From: Colocasia esculenta
Taxonomy: Eukaryota > Streptophyta > Magnoliopsida > Alismatales > Araceae
NCBI GenBank assembly: GCA_014218235.1
Contig: CM024755.1
Span: forward strand, 39,762,713-39,826,712
Length of the DNA: 64,000 nt
Reading direction: 5' to 3'
The position numbers were made by a program, and so were the translations under genes. Shown piece after piece: positions 31,481-44,280 of this stretch (positions are counted from its first letter, which is position 1; each line of letters begins with the position of its first letter). Below the pieces are notes generated by a model. That model saw only the letters and a list, made by a program, of their open reading frames with translations, was not told where the DNA came from and made no database searches.

Positions 31481-33178
31481 TATAGGAACCCTTATTTTAT
31501 GTCAAAAATTGTTTTTATGCTATGTGAGACTTTAATTATATTAATAATATTGCTAAAGTTATATTCACTTTTTTTTACTATAAAAGTTGTCGCCTTCTCA
31601 TTCCTTACGTAAACATGTGCAAGAGGGCAAAGCGTTGTCAACACCATTAACTAGAAACGAGTCGCGCGAACCACCAGAGAAAGCCACAAAGACAAGGAAA
31701 GCCTGGGGGCCATAGATCCATCCCTACACAGCCAAATAACACCTAGACTAAAGGAAAAAAAAAAACTACGAGAAACACCACGATCTAAGAGCTTGCAATG
31801 GACGTTGGGGAAGAAGGCCTAACATTGCCGGCAACTGACCAACATGGAGAAGCACGCCCATGGACAACTCAATTTTCAGGGAGGAGCTCGACTGGATTAG
31901 CTGGAGAAGGTGAAGCCAAAGGGTGCGAACAAGGCGTTGAAGAAACAACCTCTCTACAAATGTCAGATGCTTCATAGAGATGTCGAAAGTACTCACTGAA
32001 AAATGCCAACAAAGGCTCAATGGGAAGAAGCACCCCCCACGAACCTCAATAATGCCAAAGGGGGAGCTCGACACACCCAGTTTGAGGAGGAGGATCACAA
32101 CAACAGCAAAGCATGAAGAAAAAGCTTGAGAGGACCTGCAAGCTGGAGACAACGCCATATCTTCAGGATGAACGGAAGTGGCATGCACATGCCCCACCGC
32201 CAACTATAACCAAACCTACACAAAGAGTACCAAATAGGGGTAAATAAAGGAACACCAGGCAACAAGGGCCTACATATGCCTAACATCTCTCTCGGGCGAG
32301 TCGGAGGAGAAAGGTCCTCCAAATTGGTTGGAGGGAAAAACCTCTCTCTGCAAGGGAGAACAACTTGGAAACATAGATTTTAAGCACAAACTCCTCCACA
32401 AAGTGGAGACAGGACCCTTTGAGAGGAGGAGGAGACGGGCGGAGGGGGCACTTCAGAACGATAGGGATGCCCCCTCCCCAAGAACCTCAACACAAGAAAC
32501 GAGACAAAACAAAGGAAGGATAAGAAGCGGTACACAAGTGCTACTCAATCCATTAACTTCCTTGATACAGATGTTTGATGAATAACTAAAATATTCTCTG
32601 GCTTGGTTTTGTTTTAACCTTTGGGGTTTGGATCAAATTTTGAAATCAAAATACTTGTGTGAGTTGATAACATGGTTTGTCGTATCATTGTCGATCGGTC
32701 GAGTCAGCTCATGTCAAGAGTCAAATGGTCCTTGGCACACCTCAGCATGGTATGCATGAACGGTGTCATTTTTTATTTTTTTATTTTTTAAAAATATGTT
32801 GAAGGGATTTGAGATATATTGGAGATGTATTATCGTGGTACAATATGATACACCTCCATACCATATCGTACCAATGCAAACCCGACATGGCCGAGTAGTG
32901 CGATGCATCCAACCTCAGTTGATAACTTTTTATTTACATCAAGAGGTCTCTTAATATTATGATTATGTAGATATCCTCTTGCTATGCATGTGTCCTTCGA
33001 GAAATGTAAGACCCCTTTTCCCCCAAAAAAATACTTATATAATAATTATTTTAATAACATAGAAATAAATCCACTATCATTGTTTGTTATTTTAAAGTTT
33101 AATATAATACTGTAAATTTCATATTTCAAAAAATTACAATCGATTTTAAAATTTTAAGGGAGGAATTGATTAATGATC
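31481..33178. other. Unclassified intergenic sequence
   Basis: Minus-strand frames at 31766-32322 are hydrophobic or low in motif content, and I see no transposase, polymerase or host domain. Around 32830-32880 there is a GGTACAATATGATAC / CATACCATATCGTACC motif pair of a dispersed-repeat style. No gene is supported. Confidence 0.4.
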
Positions 33179-33186
33179 CTTTCGAC

Positions 33187-35134
33187 TACGGCTGTCAAAT
33201 GGGTCTGAATGGGTCTAATATGTTCATGCCCAATTAAGACCCAATAGTGTTAAGTAAGGTATATACCCATATCCTATAACTTCTCACAAAGATATATCCA
33301 TATCCAATTTTTGATTATTTTTAAAGAATGGGCATGGGTCTCAAACTTAAACCCATAATGATAACTTTTATTTCTTATAAAATTTTTAATCTTGATTGTA
33401 CATATAGAATATCAAGATGATACAACAACATTTTGAATCCCGATCTGGATCCATATTCTATAACTTATAAATTACTTCTCTAAATATAAAAAAGTAAAAA
33501 AAATAAAAAATAAAAAATCAAGCATATTAAACACAACATTTTGAATCTAGATCTGGATCTAAATACTATCTATGACTTAATTACTTCATTAAGTACAATA
33601 AAACTTCTAAAAAATTAAAAAAATCAAATACACTAAACACAATATTTTAGATCCAGATCTGAATTCAGATCTTATTTATAACTTAATTACTTCTTTAAAT
33701 ACAATGAAAAATTCTAAAAAAATAAAAAATCAAAGTGCACTAAACACATTTTGGAACCAGATCGTCCGACAAGGTCTCCTCTGCAGCCGTCTGATGAACT
33801 CCTTCAGATTCAACCGTCTGATCAACTAGAAGTCCATCTGATTCGTCCACTTCAGGAATGGGCAGGGAGATCTCAGCCGTCGCTCTCTTTGTCCCTTCTC
33901 TCTTTCTCTCTCTAAGCTGCTCTCTCTCTACACTGCGCTCTCTCCTGTGTCTCTCTAATGGCGGAGGGGGAGATGGAGAAGCCTCTTCCCTTTATGGTGG
34001 CAGCAAAAGACGACCCCAGCACTCCCGCCATGGCCTCCCCTCCTTCCCCTTCCCACCTCCTCTCCTTCCTCCTTCTCACCTGCAGCAGTAGCCCCGCCGC
34101 CGCCACCACTGATGGTGATCTCCAGCTCCTTCTCTCCTTCAAGGCCTCCCTCCCCAACCCCGACCGCGCCCTCCCCACCTGGCTCCCAGGCGCCAACCCC
34201 TGCGCCTCCTTCGTCGGCGTCTCCTACCACGCCCTCCGCGTCGCCTCCGTCTCCCTCCGCGATCTCCCCCTCGATGCCGACTTTGCCGCCGTCTCCGCCT
34301 CCTTGCTCTCCCTCGACCGCCTGGAGAGCCTCGCGCTGCAACGCGCCAACATCACCGGGGAGCTCGCGCCGGGCATGGCCTCCCGCTGCGGCGGCCGCCT
34401 GCTCGAGCTCAACCTCTCCGGGAACGCCCTCCAGGGCTCCGTGTCCGCTGGGATCCCTGCCCTGGCCGCGGCGTGTCCTTCTCTGAGGAGATTGAACCTC
34501 TCTGGGAACTCTCTAGGGTTCTCCCTCGGAGCCGGGGAAGGCGACGGCGTGGGGGCTATGCAGCTGCAGCTGGGGTGGCTCGACCTCTCCCTCAACCGCT
34601 TCACCGGTGGCGCCGCCCTTGGGTGGCTCCTACGCTCCGGCACTGGCCTCCGGGAGCTCTGTTGTCCGAGCTGCTGTCCCCGTCTCGACGGCTTCCTTCA
34701 TGACGGCCCTCCTCGTCCTGTAATAGGTCGACCTCGCTCCGCTCGCCTGCTCTGGGGCTTGCACCGCATTGGCTCCTCCCCTCCGAGTTGACGCCTAGTT
34801 TGGCGACCTAGTTCGCGGCTCGCCGGCCGTGGGTGAGGCAGCGTCGTCGGCGATGGGGGATGGCAGCAGCATCGTCGGCGATGGGGGAGGCACTAGCATC
34901 GTCGGCGATGGGGGTTGAAATTGGGAGAGAAAGGGGGCAGCGGCGAGTCCCACGTCTGAGATTTTTTCAAGCCCAATAGACAGACCCTGTCAAACCCACT
35001 AAATAAATATAATAAAAGAATGGATCTAGACCCATCCATGTATGTATTATCGGGTAAAATCGGTATGCTTTACCCATTTTAATTTACCGATCCAGTTCGG
35101 ATTTTAGGTAAACGGGTCTCATTTGACAGCCCTA
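33187..35134. mobile_element. hAT-type element carrying a captured gene fragment
   Basis: The ends are TACGGCTGTCAAATGGGTC (33187) and ...CTCATTTGACAGCCCTA (35134), a TA(G/C)GGCTGTCAAATG-type inverted repeat. They are flanked by the perfect 8-bp duplication CTTTCGAC (33179-33186 and 35135-35142), the hAT signature. The borders are AT-rich with degenerate GATCTGGATC words. The centre (about 33840-34950) is abruptly GC-rich and holds a receptor-kinase ectodomain fragment. No transposase is present, so it is non-autonomous. Confidence 0.9.
33958..34791 (+). pseudogene. Captured BRI1-like leucine-rich-repeat receptor N-terminus
   Basis: A 277-codon frame includes a hydrophobic leader (HLLSFLLLTCSSSPAAA) like a signal peptide. 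An LRR N-cap follows (QLLLSFKASLPNPDRALPTW), then NPCASFVGV and leucine-rich repeats (DFAAVSASLLSLDRLESLAL, LLELNLSGNALQGSV, LRRLNLSGNSL, LGWLDLSLNRFTGG). Order and motifs match the start of the brassinosteroid receptor BRI1 or its BRL relatives. Homology stops near residue 237. The rest of the ectodomain, the membrane span and the kinase are absent, and the second cysteine of the N-cap pair seems lost (VSY where a VxC is expected). It lies wholly inside a hAT element, so it is a captured fragment. Any RNA would come from hAT or flanking promoters. Confidence 0.8.
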
Positions 35135-35142
35135 CTTTCGAC

Positions 35143-35682
35143 CTTCTATTCCTTATTCATCCATGCCCATTCACTGAGTTGATATAGACATTACCTTCCA
35201 ATACTTATGGATCTCCTTATGGTTAATTACGTGGCAACACAGAATATTTTATGAGTATGCAGTGGATGTGAGATCTACCAAACAACACCCTCCATCATCT
35301 GCAGGTCATCCTGCAAATTAAATGAATGGACAAGCCCCACATAAAAAGTGAATTGCATGTGTATCCTTCTAATTTATAAAAAGCCACTTATTTGTATACT
35401 TTTATATTTTCATAAATACTGTTCTATGAACTTACACAGTCCAGCAATCAGATAGGAGAGTTTTATTCTTTTGTTGTGAACTTACATAGAATAATAGTTG
35501 CTGCAAAGTAACTTTCACAACTTACTACAAGTTCTCTCGTATGAATCAACAGAGGAAGAATTCGCAATGCGCAACCAAGTTATGGACCCTAATTTGTGAC
35601 AAATAGGGGCTACGATCTGGTACAATGGGCCCATCTATAAAATACGCCCACAAAAGAGGGTTTTCGGCCTGAAGTGACCGTG
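35143..35682. other. Intergenic, no gene seen
   Basis: AT-rich sequence without recognisable coding, RNA or transposon structure. Confidence 0.4.
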
Positions 35683-35771
35683 GTATTTGGGCCTATGGCC
35701 CATGTTTCAGGCATTCAATTGATAAGAACATATTCCATACTAGATCTTAGCCAGAAGGTTGAGAAAGCTCT
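35683..35771 (-). pseudogene. U2 snRNA pseudogene, 5' part
   Basis: On the minus strand from 35771 the sequence reads CTTTCTCAACCTTCTGGCTAAGATC, then GTTCTTATCA, then CATGGGCCATAGGCCCA. These correspond in order to the U2 5' stem-loop, the stem I region and the stem-loop II GGGCCATAGGCCC. By eye about three quarters of about 88 positions agree. The branch-point recognition GUAGUA is replaced by a GTATGG-like sequence and the Sm-site half is not recognisable, so it should not function in splicing. Confidence 0.75.
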
Positions 35772-36271
35772 GATTAATTTTGTCCAAGTCCTCCATTTGG
35801 CTCCTTTTGTGAGGTCTCCGTTCTTTCCTATCCATTTACTAAGCTATTAATCCAAAAAACAAAACAAGACTCTAGGGGTCAATACGGTTCTAGAGTTTTT
35901 TTTTCAAACTAAACTGACCAAATGTATAAGAACCAAGCGAAAATAAATTGGTTTTGTTTGAATCAAACGAAAAGTTCACAAAATTTTTAAATATGAATGA
36001 TTTTATTAGTGTTTACTCATTTACATTAATCATTTGAAATAAAAATATAGGTATTTGAATTTAAAGTTATATAAATTTTTTTGAATATTTATAGTATGTG
36101 TATTATACAACATTAATACAATTATAATATGTTCAGTTCATTCAAATCAGTCTGATTCCGATCCAACAACTCTGTTCACTTCAATTTTTCAATTTGAATC
36201 AAATTGTGAACACCCCGCCCCATTTGGTACGGGATAGAAGAAACGGAGATGGGGGTACGTGAATCTAGATA
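35772..36271. other. Intergenic, no gene seen
   Basis: AT-rich. GTTCACAAAATTT and AAATTGTGAACACCCCGCCCC resemble worn hAT-MITE interior or ends, but no paired termini or duplication could be established. Confidence 0.35.
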
Positions 36272-38943
36272 TACATTATAATGACCCTCCTTATACCGGT
36301 ACGATTATACAAATCCACATCGGTATAATAAACGTCGTCACAGTGGGACATTTACCCAACATTAACATTTGATTGAGATATACATGAATATTAAAGAGAA
36401 CAGCGAAAATAAATAATTATTCTTATTTCATCATCCACATTCTATCCACAGTCCATATAGTGTTTAAAAGAAGTACATATGTCCACAATTACAATTCCGA
36501 AATAAATCACATTGCTCAAATGAATTACAAAAGTTTATTTATTACATACTATGAAAAGAAAAGTACAATGAAGGAATCTCCACAACAAAGCTACTCCTCT
36601 CGCTCGGAGTCGCTCCTAACTACCTCCTCGGAAGAAGTGGAGACACCTACACCTGTACGCCGAAGCAAGTATGAGTCTAAATAGACCCAACAAGCAATCC
36701 ATATACATCATCCTTACACACATCATATGCATATGCTAACATTCAATGGAAGTAATTAACACATGTAGTATGGTTTGTACAATTTAAATTACTATGCATG
36801 GAACTTATAGCATTAGAGACACATGATATATGCTTTATATTACTTACAACAATTAAGTATAAAACCTATAACGTGCTTTCTACACATGTTAATTAACATG
36901 CTTAAACGAATTTAACACCTAGCATGGATTCTATTTAAATTCTCATGAATTTAACACAATTATACACACATTTTACTTGCTGTTTTAACATAAATTAAAC
37001 ATATTCACAATGGTTTACACTTGTTCACATACTAACACATTCACTTTACACTTTCACATGCTCATTTACACATTGCACATATCACAATTCACTTACACAT
37101 ATTCACATTTTACACTTAGTTGCCGTGACACATAGTCCAAACCACCACTAGAAGGACACACATATACACATACACTTATCCATCACCTAGGCAACATAAT
37201 AATGGATCTTGGTTAACGGCACAGAACCGGGAGAAACACTCTCCACCCTAACCAGTGGTACTTGTCCACCTCCAGGATTTCATCCTAATTGCGCATAGGA
37301 TATCACACACATTGAACTTTCCCGTAGGGACTTTACTACGGTACAGTTCCACAGCCCTCTATGGTAGCAATGTCACTAATGACACAGTTAACACATTAAC
37401 TCTTTATCCCATTCACTTACATTATTCACATACACTTAACTCACACACATGCATTTTAACACATATACATGATCAGTTTACATGGCAAGCTTTTACTGTT
37501 TCCCAATGATAATTGACTCTTAATACAGCCCTAAGCATGCTGCTAACAAATGAATTTCACATAATTAACTTGGCATGTTTAACATGGTCGTTTTCTATCA
37601 TTAAATCCATAATAGTACCTACTGTTATCAAAATGTAACGAAAATTTAATCACAGGTTCCCAACAGTAAACCCATTACATGCTCAATTTTTCCTATTTTT
37701 TAGATCTGTAAAACAATTTTAGTAATTAAAACATGATTCAATCGCATTTACCACTAAATTTAACTACTCATGGCCCACAGTAGTACAGTCATGTATATCA
37801 GTTCCAAAACCTGATAACAGTCATTACGAATACATGAAAATATTATGAAACCCTAATGTGCCAAAAATTTAATTATTCAAAAATTTTCAGCATTATTTCA
37901 TGATCACAGTCCACTTACAGAAATTTAAATAAATAAACCTGTATACAGAAATTCGTCCTAGCCTCATGATGTAACCTACTGCATGTACTTGACCACATAT
38001 AAAATCTACAACATGCACTTATATTCAGAAGTACGGAAAAATGTGTCCCAAAGATCAAACAAGCATTCTGTCAAAACCTGTTGAACTTGGCGGCACAGTG
38101 TTGCCGCCAACATGGGTTAACGGCACAATCTGTTGCTGCTTACCCTGGATCTTAACGGCACTAGATGTTGCTGTTAAGTTCCTGTCTGTAGAAATGCAGA
38201 CTGAACGCACAAAGCAACGGTGAATGGGGGTTCCAGGACACGAGAAAAATCTGTAAAAATTCCTGGACCTAGAAGAAGTGTAGGGATAGTGTACGAGGGT
38301 TACTTGCCTCACAGAGAATGTCAGACTTGATTAAATTGCCGGAAAAGCTCTCCTCGGCCAAGCCAAGAAGCCCTCCAATCTCCCCTCGATCCGGCTTCTA
38401 TGTTGATGGATGAAGCATGCCGGAGTCGGGGAAGCTTTACTGATGTTCCAAGTTTCTTCCAGTCGATGTAGATCACCCAGAAACGCACCGAGTCGCCAGA
38501 TCCAGAGCCTCAAAGTTTCAGGTTCGCACAAAGTTTCTAGGGTTTTGACCAAAGAGCCAAAAGACCTATTATGGCTGCAAGAGGGTGTTTTTATACAACC
38601 TAAGGGTTGGATCACGCACTTAGGGCAGAATCCTAGCGTTGGGCGACGGTTTCCTAAACAGGGGCAAAGAAATCGCGGACATTTTTCGGATCAAAAACTG
38701 CAAAAATTCTGGAAAAATAGACGTCCACATTTCTGGCCGTCTACCGGGAGTTGGCGTCCATCGATCTGGACGTCGACTACCCTCTAACGTCCATGCATGT
38801 TGACGTTAACATGCACTTCGGCCAGAATTCAGAAATACAGTAAACCATGCTTACACTATGTACATACATGCAATGTATAACATATAACTTAAATACTATC
38901 TATACATTGTAAATAAAACAACATATATGTAAACTCATATATA

Positions 38944-39310
38944 CACTACAGGAAAAACGGCATATGTCAGCGGCTACCTGCCGTTGACAAAACTAAAAAA
39001 GCCGTTGATAAACACATATGTCAATGGCCTAAATTCGTTGACAAAGCCGTCGACATCTTAGTCGTCGACAAAACATACGTCAACAGAATTGTAGACCGCT
39101 GACAAAAAAATTTTATGTCAGCGGTTTACTAATCGCTGACAAAAAAAAATTATCTCAGCGGCTTACTACCCGCTGACAAACACATAAAATTTTTGTCAGC
39201 AGCTCATAAAACCGCTGACAAAGAAAATTTATGTCAGCGGCTTGTTGACCGCTGACAAAATTTAAGATATCTTTTGTCAGCGGCTTATAGCCGCTGACAT
39301 ATGTTGTCTA
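38944..39310. repeat. CACTA-2 3' terminal and subterminal repeats
   Basis: TGTCAGCGG and CCGCTGACA words occur in head-to-head pairs separated by AAAAATTT-type spacers. They match the motif at the other end of the element and in CACTA-3, and are probably recognition sites of the element's own accessory protein. Confidence 0.85.
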
Positions 39311-39744
39311 ATTTTTTTTTAATAATTCTTTTACAATTTCTAATTTGCTGTTTGTATAAAAATACCTGAATAAACACAACAAGAAAATAAATCCACATTC
39401 AATTCATATAACATCAAAATCTCTAAATACTCAATTCATACAACATCAAAATAGTCAATTCATATAACATCAATTTTCTGTTTGTACAAAATACCTGAAT
39501 ACAAACACAACAAGAAAACAAATAATACAACTAAAATAAATCAAAGTCTCTAAATTAATGTCATCAAAATATCTATCTAACAATCATCATCATCATAGTC
39601 ATCTCCCTCAGCATCAGTATCTACGTGGTCATCCTCTGGTGCTCTCGATGGAGCTGACGCAGCAAATCTCTGACTAGTCTGAAACTGAGTCATGAATGTG
39701 CTCATCTGCAGCATCTGTCTACGTTTGTCATCCATCTCAGACTC

Positions 39745-42700
39745 TCATTTACGCAGCTGCTCCAACTCCCTCCGCATATAATCCATCTCTGAGTCACGTC
39801 TGCGCGCCTCTGTGCGCAACTCCTCAACCTCCATTCTGAGAGTGTTTTCAATGTTGTTAATCTGTTGCTGATAGTCAGTGGAGCTCGACCCTTCTCTTGT
39901 CCCATACCATGTGCGACGTGTCTCTCGACTGCCTCCGCAACGAATGCGACCAGATCGGTCCTTCCCCATAACTGAAACAAAAGCCTCCTCAACAGAAATG
40001 GGGGTACTCCCACTCTCACTATCTAGTGAAGGAGTCGATAGCTGAATCATCCTCTCCTGCATAAAAAATTCAAAAAAAATTATTATTTATCATAAAAAAT
40101 ATCACATAAACATTAATGATAAATTTTAAAAATACACTTACATATCGACTCCTACTCTCGTCATCTACCCACTGCTCATTGCCATCAGGTAATTCCTTGC
40201 ATCTGCCAATTTTAAAGATCTCCACACGATTTGATTCACGATCATGAGCAAGGCGCTATTCACATGTGTTAAAGAGAGTAAGAATTAAATAAATATTAAA
40301 CTAATAGTAAATTTTAACTAAATATTTAACTTACAAAATCATCCTTCAATTGATAATGACTCTTCCTACCATTTCTATATGGCATAGATTGATGAGAGCG
40401 ATTTGTCTTATTGCGATCAGCGATATTCTGCCAACAAATATTTTAAATGTTAAAATAAAAAATGAAGATGTACTATAAAACTTTATTATTACTTGCTCAT
40501 CCGAAGTGTTCCATTTTGCACACATTATCTGCCAATCTTGCGGATTAACACCAGCTGGAACTGAGGCAATGGCATCATCAAAAGATTTGCCTGTATAATG
40601 CTGTATAGAGACATAATTTTTTTAGTTCCACATTAAAAGTAGTGAAAATAAATGTGCTTGTAAATAAGACATAAGAAAGGTTTAGAGGAGAGCAAGTATC
40701 TCTAGGTTTAGAGGAGAGCAAGTATCCAACAGTTACCAGAATGGAAAGCACATGATTGGGAGAAATGAGGGATACATACATATGTAGAGTGCTGTGGCAT
40801 CTTTTGACTCTAAATATGAAATACAAGTCCAGTTATTAACACATGAAGAAATTTTCAGAAGCAAATTATAATGCATCCTACTCAAGGGGATGCAAATAGA
40901 TAGTGAAGTATAAACATCAAACATGTGCCTTCTTGGAAGTTGCTTCCAAGGATGACATAGCCTCAAAAAGCCTAAAGTCTTTAGGTTTGAGGACATTAAC
41001 TAGAGCCTTCTGTGACATCAAGAAATCATTTCCTTCAGTTGTGAACTGAATGGAAACATCTTTACTGAGTTGTTTCTCATGTTTTGTACCTAATATAATT
41101 AAGTGGTTCTCTAAGACTAAATTGTTTTCAAATGGTGACCAGTGAGGGATAGGAGCAAGTAGTTTGTTTATTTTGCAAAGGAATAGTGCTGGCTGCACTC
41201 CTAAATAGCATGTGATTGCTGTTGCTAAGGTCATTTGCATGTTCTCTAAAATGCTGCTCTCTGGACACTTGAAAAAATCTAGTTTTTGTCTTACAGGTGA
41301 AAACATGGGCTAAACTGCTCAATACATTCTGTACAAATGGGAAGCTGGAACTTGAACTCATGTACAAAGTTCAGATCCAGTGCTATGATGATGCAAAGTT
41401 GATGAAATTGTTCCCAGAAATTGTGAGATCTCTCTATGATCAGGATGTGCTAGCTGCTGAGGATACCATTCTTCACTGGTTCAGGAAAGGGACAAACTCA
41501 AAGGGCAGGTGTGTCTTTTTTCTATTGTTCCAGTCACTGTATTTTTACTGATCTGACATTTATCCTTCATTTATATGTTTCACTAACATCGTCATGATCA
41601 TCATAAAATTCCCAATTAGTCAAGGTCATAATGGACACAGGCCCCTTCTTCCACATGATTGTATATTCATAATATTTATATTCAACATGCTAAACTTCGT
41701 TACTTTTACAGCCTCTTAAGTTTTTACCCGCTTATCCCTTATTCATCTTCGTTACTTGCACATGATTGTATATTCTGCCTTTAAGCAGTGGAAGCAGTTG
41801 GGCTTCTCCAGGGAGGGAAGCAGCTCTTGGAAAAGTGGACAGGGAGGGAAGCACTCCTTCTACAATGCGATCAGGAAGACTACGCTAGATAAATAGCCTT
41901 GCCCAGGAACAATATGTACCAGGAATTCCAATTTCACTCGAGTAAAGTGCATTATGCTATATAAATATAAGTGGCAGAAATTAAACACATCTTACAACTC
42001 AACTACAAGGCCATTGCAAGGATAAGAGAAGCTCCAAGATGTGTCTTCAAAAATGGCATATTCCCTGACTATAGACCATGTTTATTTCTTCTGGAATATC
42101 AAATTATATTCACTGCAAATTTCATCGTCCTCTTTAGGTGGACAGAATGAGACATTAAAGAATTAAAGAATTGACATGTGCATATAAGGAAAAATATTAA
42201 CTTACCCGTTTCTTCAAAACTCCACGCCAAGTATGATGCATAGAGGACATGTGCATTAACATTTCTTTATCAGTATGGGCCATTCGATCCCACCGAAAGA
42301 GCAACTACAAATTAGAGCTAACATTAGTCATGATAAGAAATTTGATAGATATAATATTAAATTTACAGACTATTACCTCGAGATCTCTAAAAATTGTATA
42401 TATTATATCTGCAGGAAGTTTGTCAAAATCTTTTTGCCATATTTTACAGTGAAGCTTTGATACAATGCCCATGTGACTAACGAACTGGGCTCCCGACTCT
42501 CCAATCCCAGTCCCACCGATCACCTTTACATTCCATCGCTGACCAGACTCCAATCTCCTATCTATCAAACCTCTGGAGGGGCCCCGACATCCATGTCCTC
42601 GACCCCAAGTCTGTGTAGAAACTGGCCCTGCTTAAACATACACAACAAATACATTGATATCAGATTATAATCAAAATAATATTAATTAATCAAATTTTTG

Positions 42701-42849
42701 AAATTAAACTACATACCTACTACAGAACCAACCGCCGAGGATGCAGCTACAGATCCCTCCGAGGTAGAGTGTGTGAGGAAAGTCTGCTGCACGGTAGTAC
42801 GCTGTCTCTGTGGCCTCGAACCACTGTACGAGCCACCATCTGAAGCCAT
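39745..42849 (-). CDS. Transposase_24-type (PF03004, Ptta/En/Spm) protein of CACTA-2, seven exons
   Basis: Exons on the minus strand: 42849-42717, 42627-42377, 42304-42206, 40600-40493, 40427-40335, 40255-40142 and 40056-39745. All junctions are GT-AG and every join keeps the frame, giving about 369 residues with no stop. Recognisable blocks are a WNVKVIG..GIGESGAQFVSHMG segment (exon 2), FRWDRM (exon 3), SVPAGVNPQDWQIMC.KW (exon 4), NKTNRSHQSMPYRNGRKSHY (exon 5), RVEIFK and VDDESR (exon 6), and a coiled-coil tail (exon 7). That order matches plant En/Spm accessory (TNPA-like) proteins, which bind subterminal repeats. The intact frame suggests recent activity or selection. The exon joins are my inference. 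Confidence 0.78.
41297..41508 (+). pseudogene. Captured exon of a BZW / eIF5-mimic (W2 domain) gene
   Basis: A 212-bp stretch encodes, without stops, VKTWAKLLNTFCTNGKLELE, then DDAKLMKLFPEIVRSLYDQD and ILHWFRKGTNSKGR. It is bounded by an intron-like acceptor (TTTTTGTCTTACAG) and a donor (GGCAG|GTGTGT). These blocks are characteristic of the C-terminal W2 domain of plant basic leucine zipper and W2 domain-containing proteins (eIF5-mimic). It lies inside the 1.6-kb intron between exons 3 and 4 of the CACTA-2 gene, in the opposite orientation. Flanking intron was captured too, so the capture was at DNA level. The remaining exons of the host gene are not seen. Confidence 0.8.
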
Positions 42850-43337
42850 CTGTTCAAACATATTATATTAAACTTACAAGTCAAACTTGAAAAAAATACA
42901 TATATAACTAAAGAGATTTGAAGACAATCACACCACATCCACACATTCATATCTATACGATTGCATCTTGCATTAAAATATATGAAGACAATCACATCCT
43001 GTAAAAAATCATACATTCATATCTATATACTTGCAGAGGTAATAAAACTGTAATTAAAACTTACTGCAGACTTACTGCACGCGTAGAGGGCTGCTTTCTT
43101 CAGGATATTCATAAAACTTACTGCACGCGTGCCCACGCGCGAGGTCTGTATTTAGCGAATGGCAGGAGTACTAGTAAACTAGAGAGAATTCCCATGTCCA
43201 GTGTTGCAGGCTTTAATCTTGTGTTAACATATATACATCTACATGTGCAGTGGATGATGCCGGCCGGCCAAGAACATAGACCTCACATCCTGTCTAGTGT
43301 CTACACTGATTATGTTATAATTTGGGAAACCCAATTG

Positions 43338-43383
<46 letters not shown>

Positions 43384-44280
43384 GTACAGCCAGACTGCAG
43401 CAGGTTTGTTCTAAACCGAAATCTCTAATTAATAGGATATCTGCATGAAAACGAAACTAGGGAGTTTAAGATTGTTACTTGCTGCAAATATAGTTTGGTT
43501 AGCAATTTTTCTAAAGACTAGATTAATATATAGAGTGACTCCACTAATATCCTGAATTGAAACACGATTATAGCCGAGCGTAAGTCCCGGTTTGATATCC
43601 GAATAAGACCCTGTAAACAGGTCAGCCTGCACCAGTTTAATTGGATAGGTCAATCCAAAGTTTGTCAAGATTTGGTTAGATAGAATAGTGTATCTAACTT
43701 TAATTGCCCAGAAAAGTTTAACAGGCCTGTTAGCGAAGGTAGATTTACTTATCCGACTTAATTGGTAGACATAGAGAAAAAGTGAACTATTCTATCAAGG
43801 GATTTCTTACCTGATTTTATCCTATCCCGTGGCAACCAACCAAATCGGGAGTGATCTCCCCCAACATGTCTCCATTCTCAAATTACAGCCCTCTGATTGT
43901 CTGTTTGATCAGAGCATTGTAATAAAACTGTACCACATGTTCAATGCAATACTACCTACAGTTGCATTCTTATCAATACTTACAATTAGGGTCATCAATG
44001 GATTAGGTTTAAACACGGGCTTGAGATTTTATTAGTGGGTTTGAACAATGAACTGGGAGCAAGAATGAACCATACAACTGATGTATAAAAACCAAAAGCG
44101 GATGCAGAGGAACAGCTATGAACCGGACAAAAGCTTTTACTCCATAATCTGCAGTGTGCTTAAAGATTGTTATAGAATAAGACATCTTGGAGATTGTTAA
44201 TAGATTAGTTTATGGATTCTAATCCAATGTGCATAAAGATCTGACCTACGCTGATCGGTAGAGCAAACACCTTCCAACGT
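42850..44280. other. 5' non-coding part of CACTA-2
   Basis: It contains an (AT)n microsatellite at about 43340-43378 (about 19 units) and otherwise no recognised gene. It may hold the promoter and an upstream intron of the Transposase_24-type gene. Confidence 0.45.

Noticed and set aside
31766..32322. 145- and 75-codon minus-strand frames as a host gene
   Set aside because: Overlapping frames without domain, start context or splice support; hydrophobic composition only.
40917..41306. 129-codon minus-strand frame as a separate gene
   Set aside because: It overlaps the acceptor side of the captured BZW exon on the other strand and shows no motif; more likely intron sequence.
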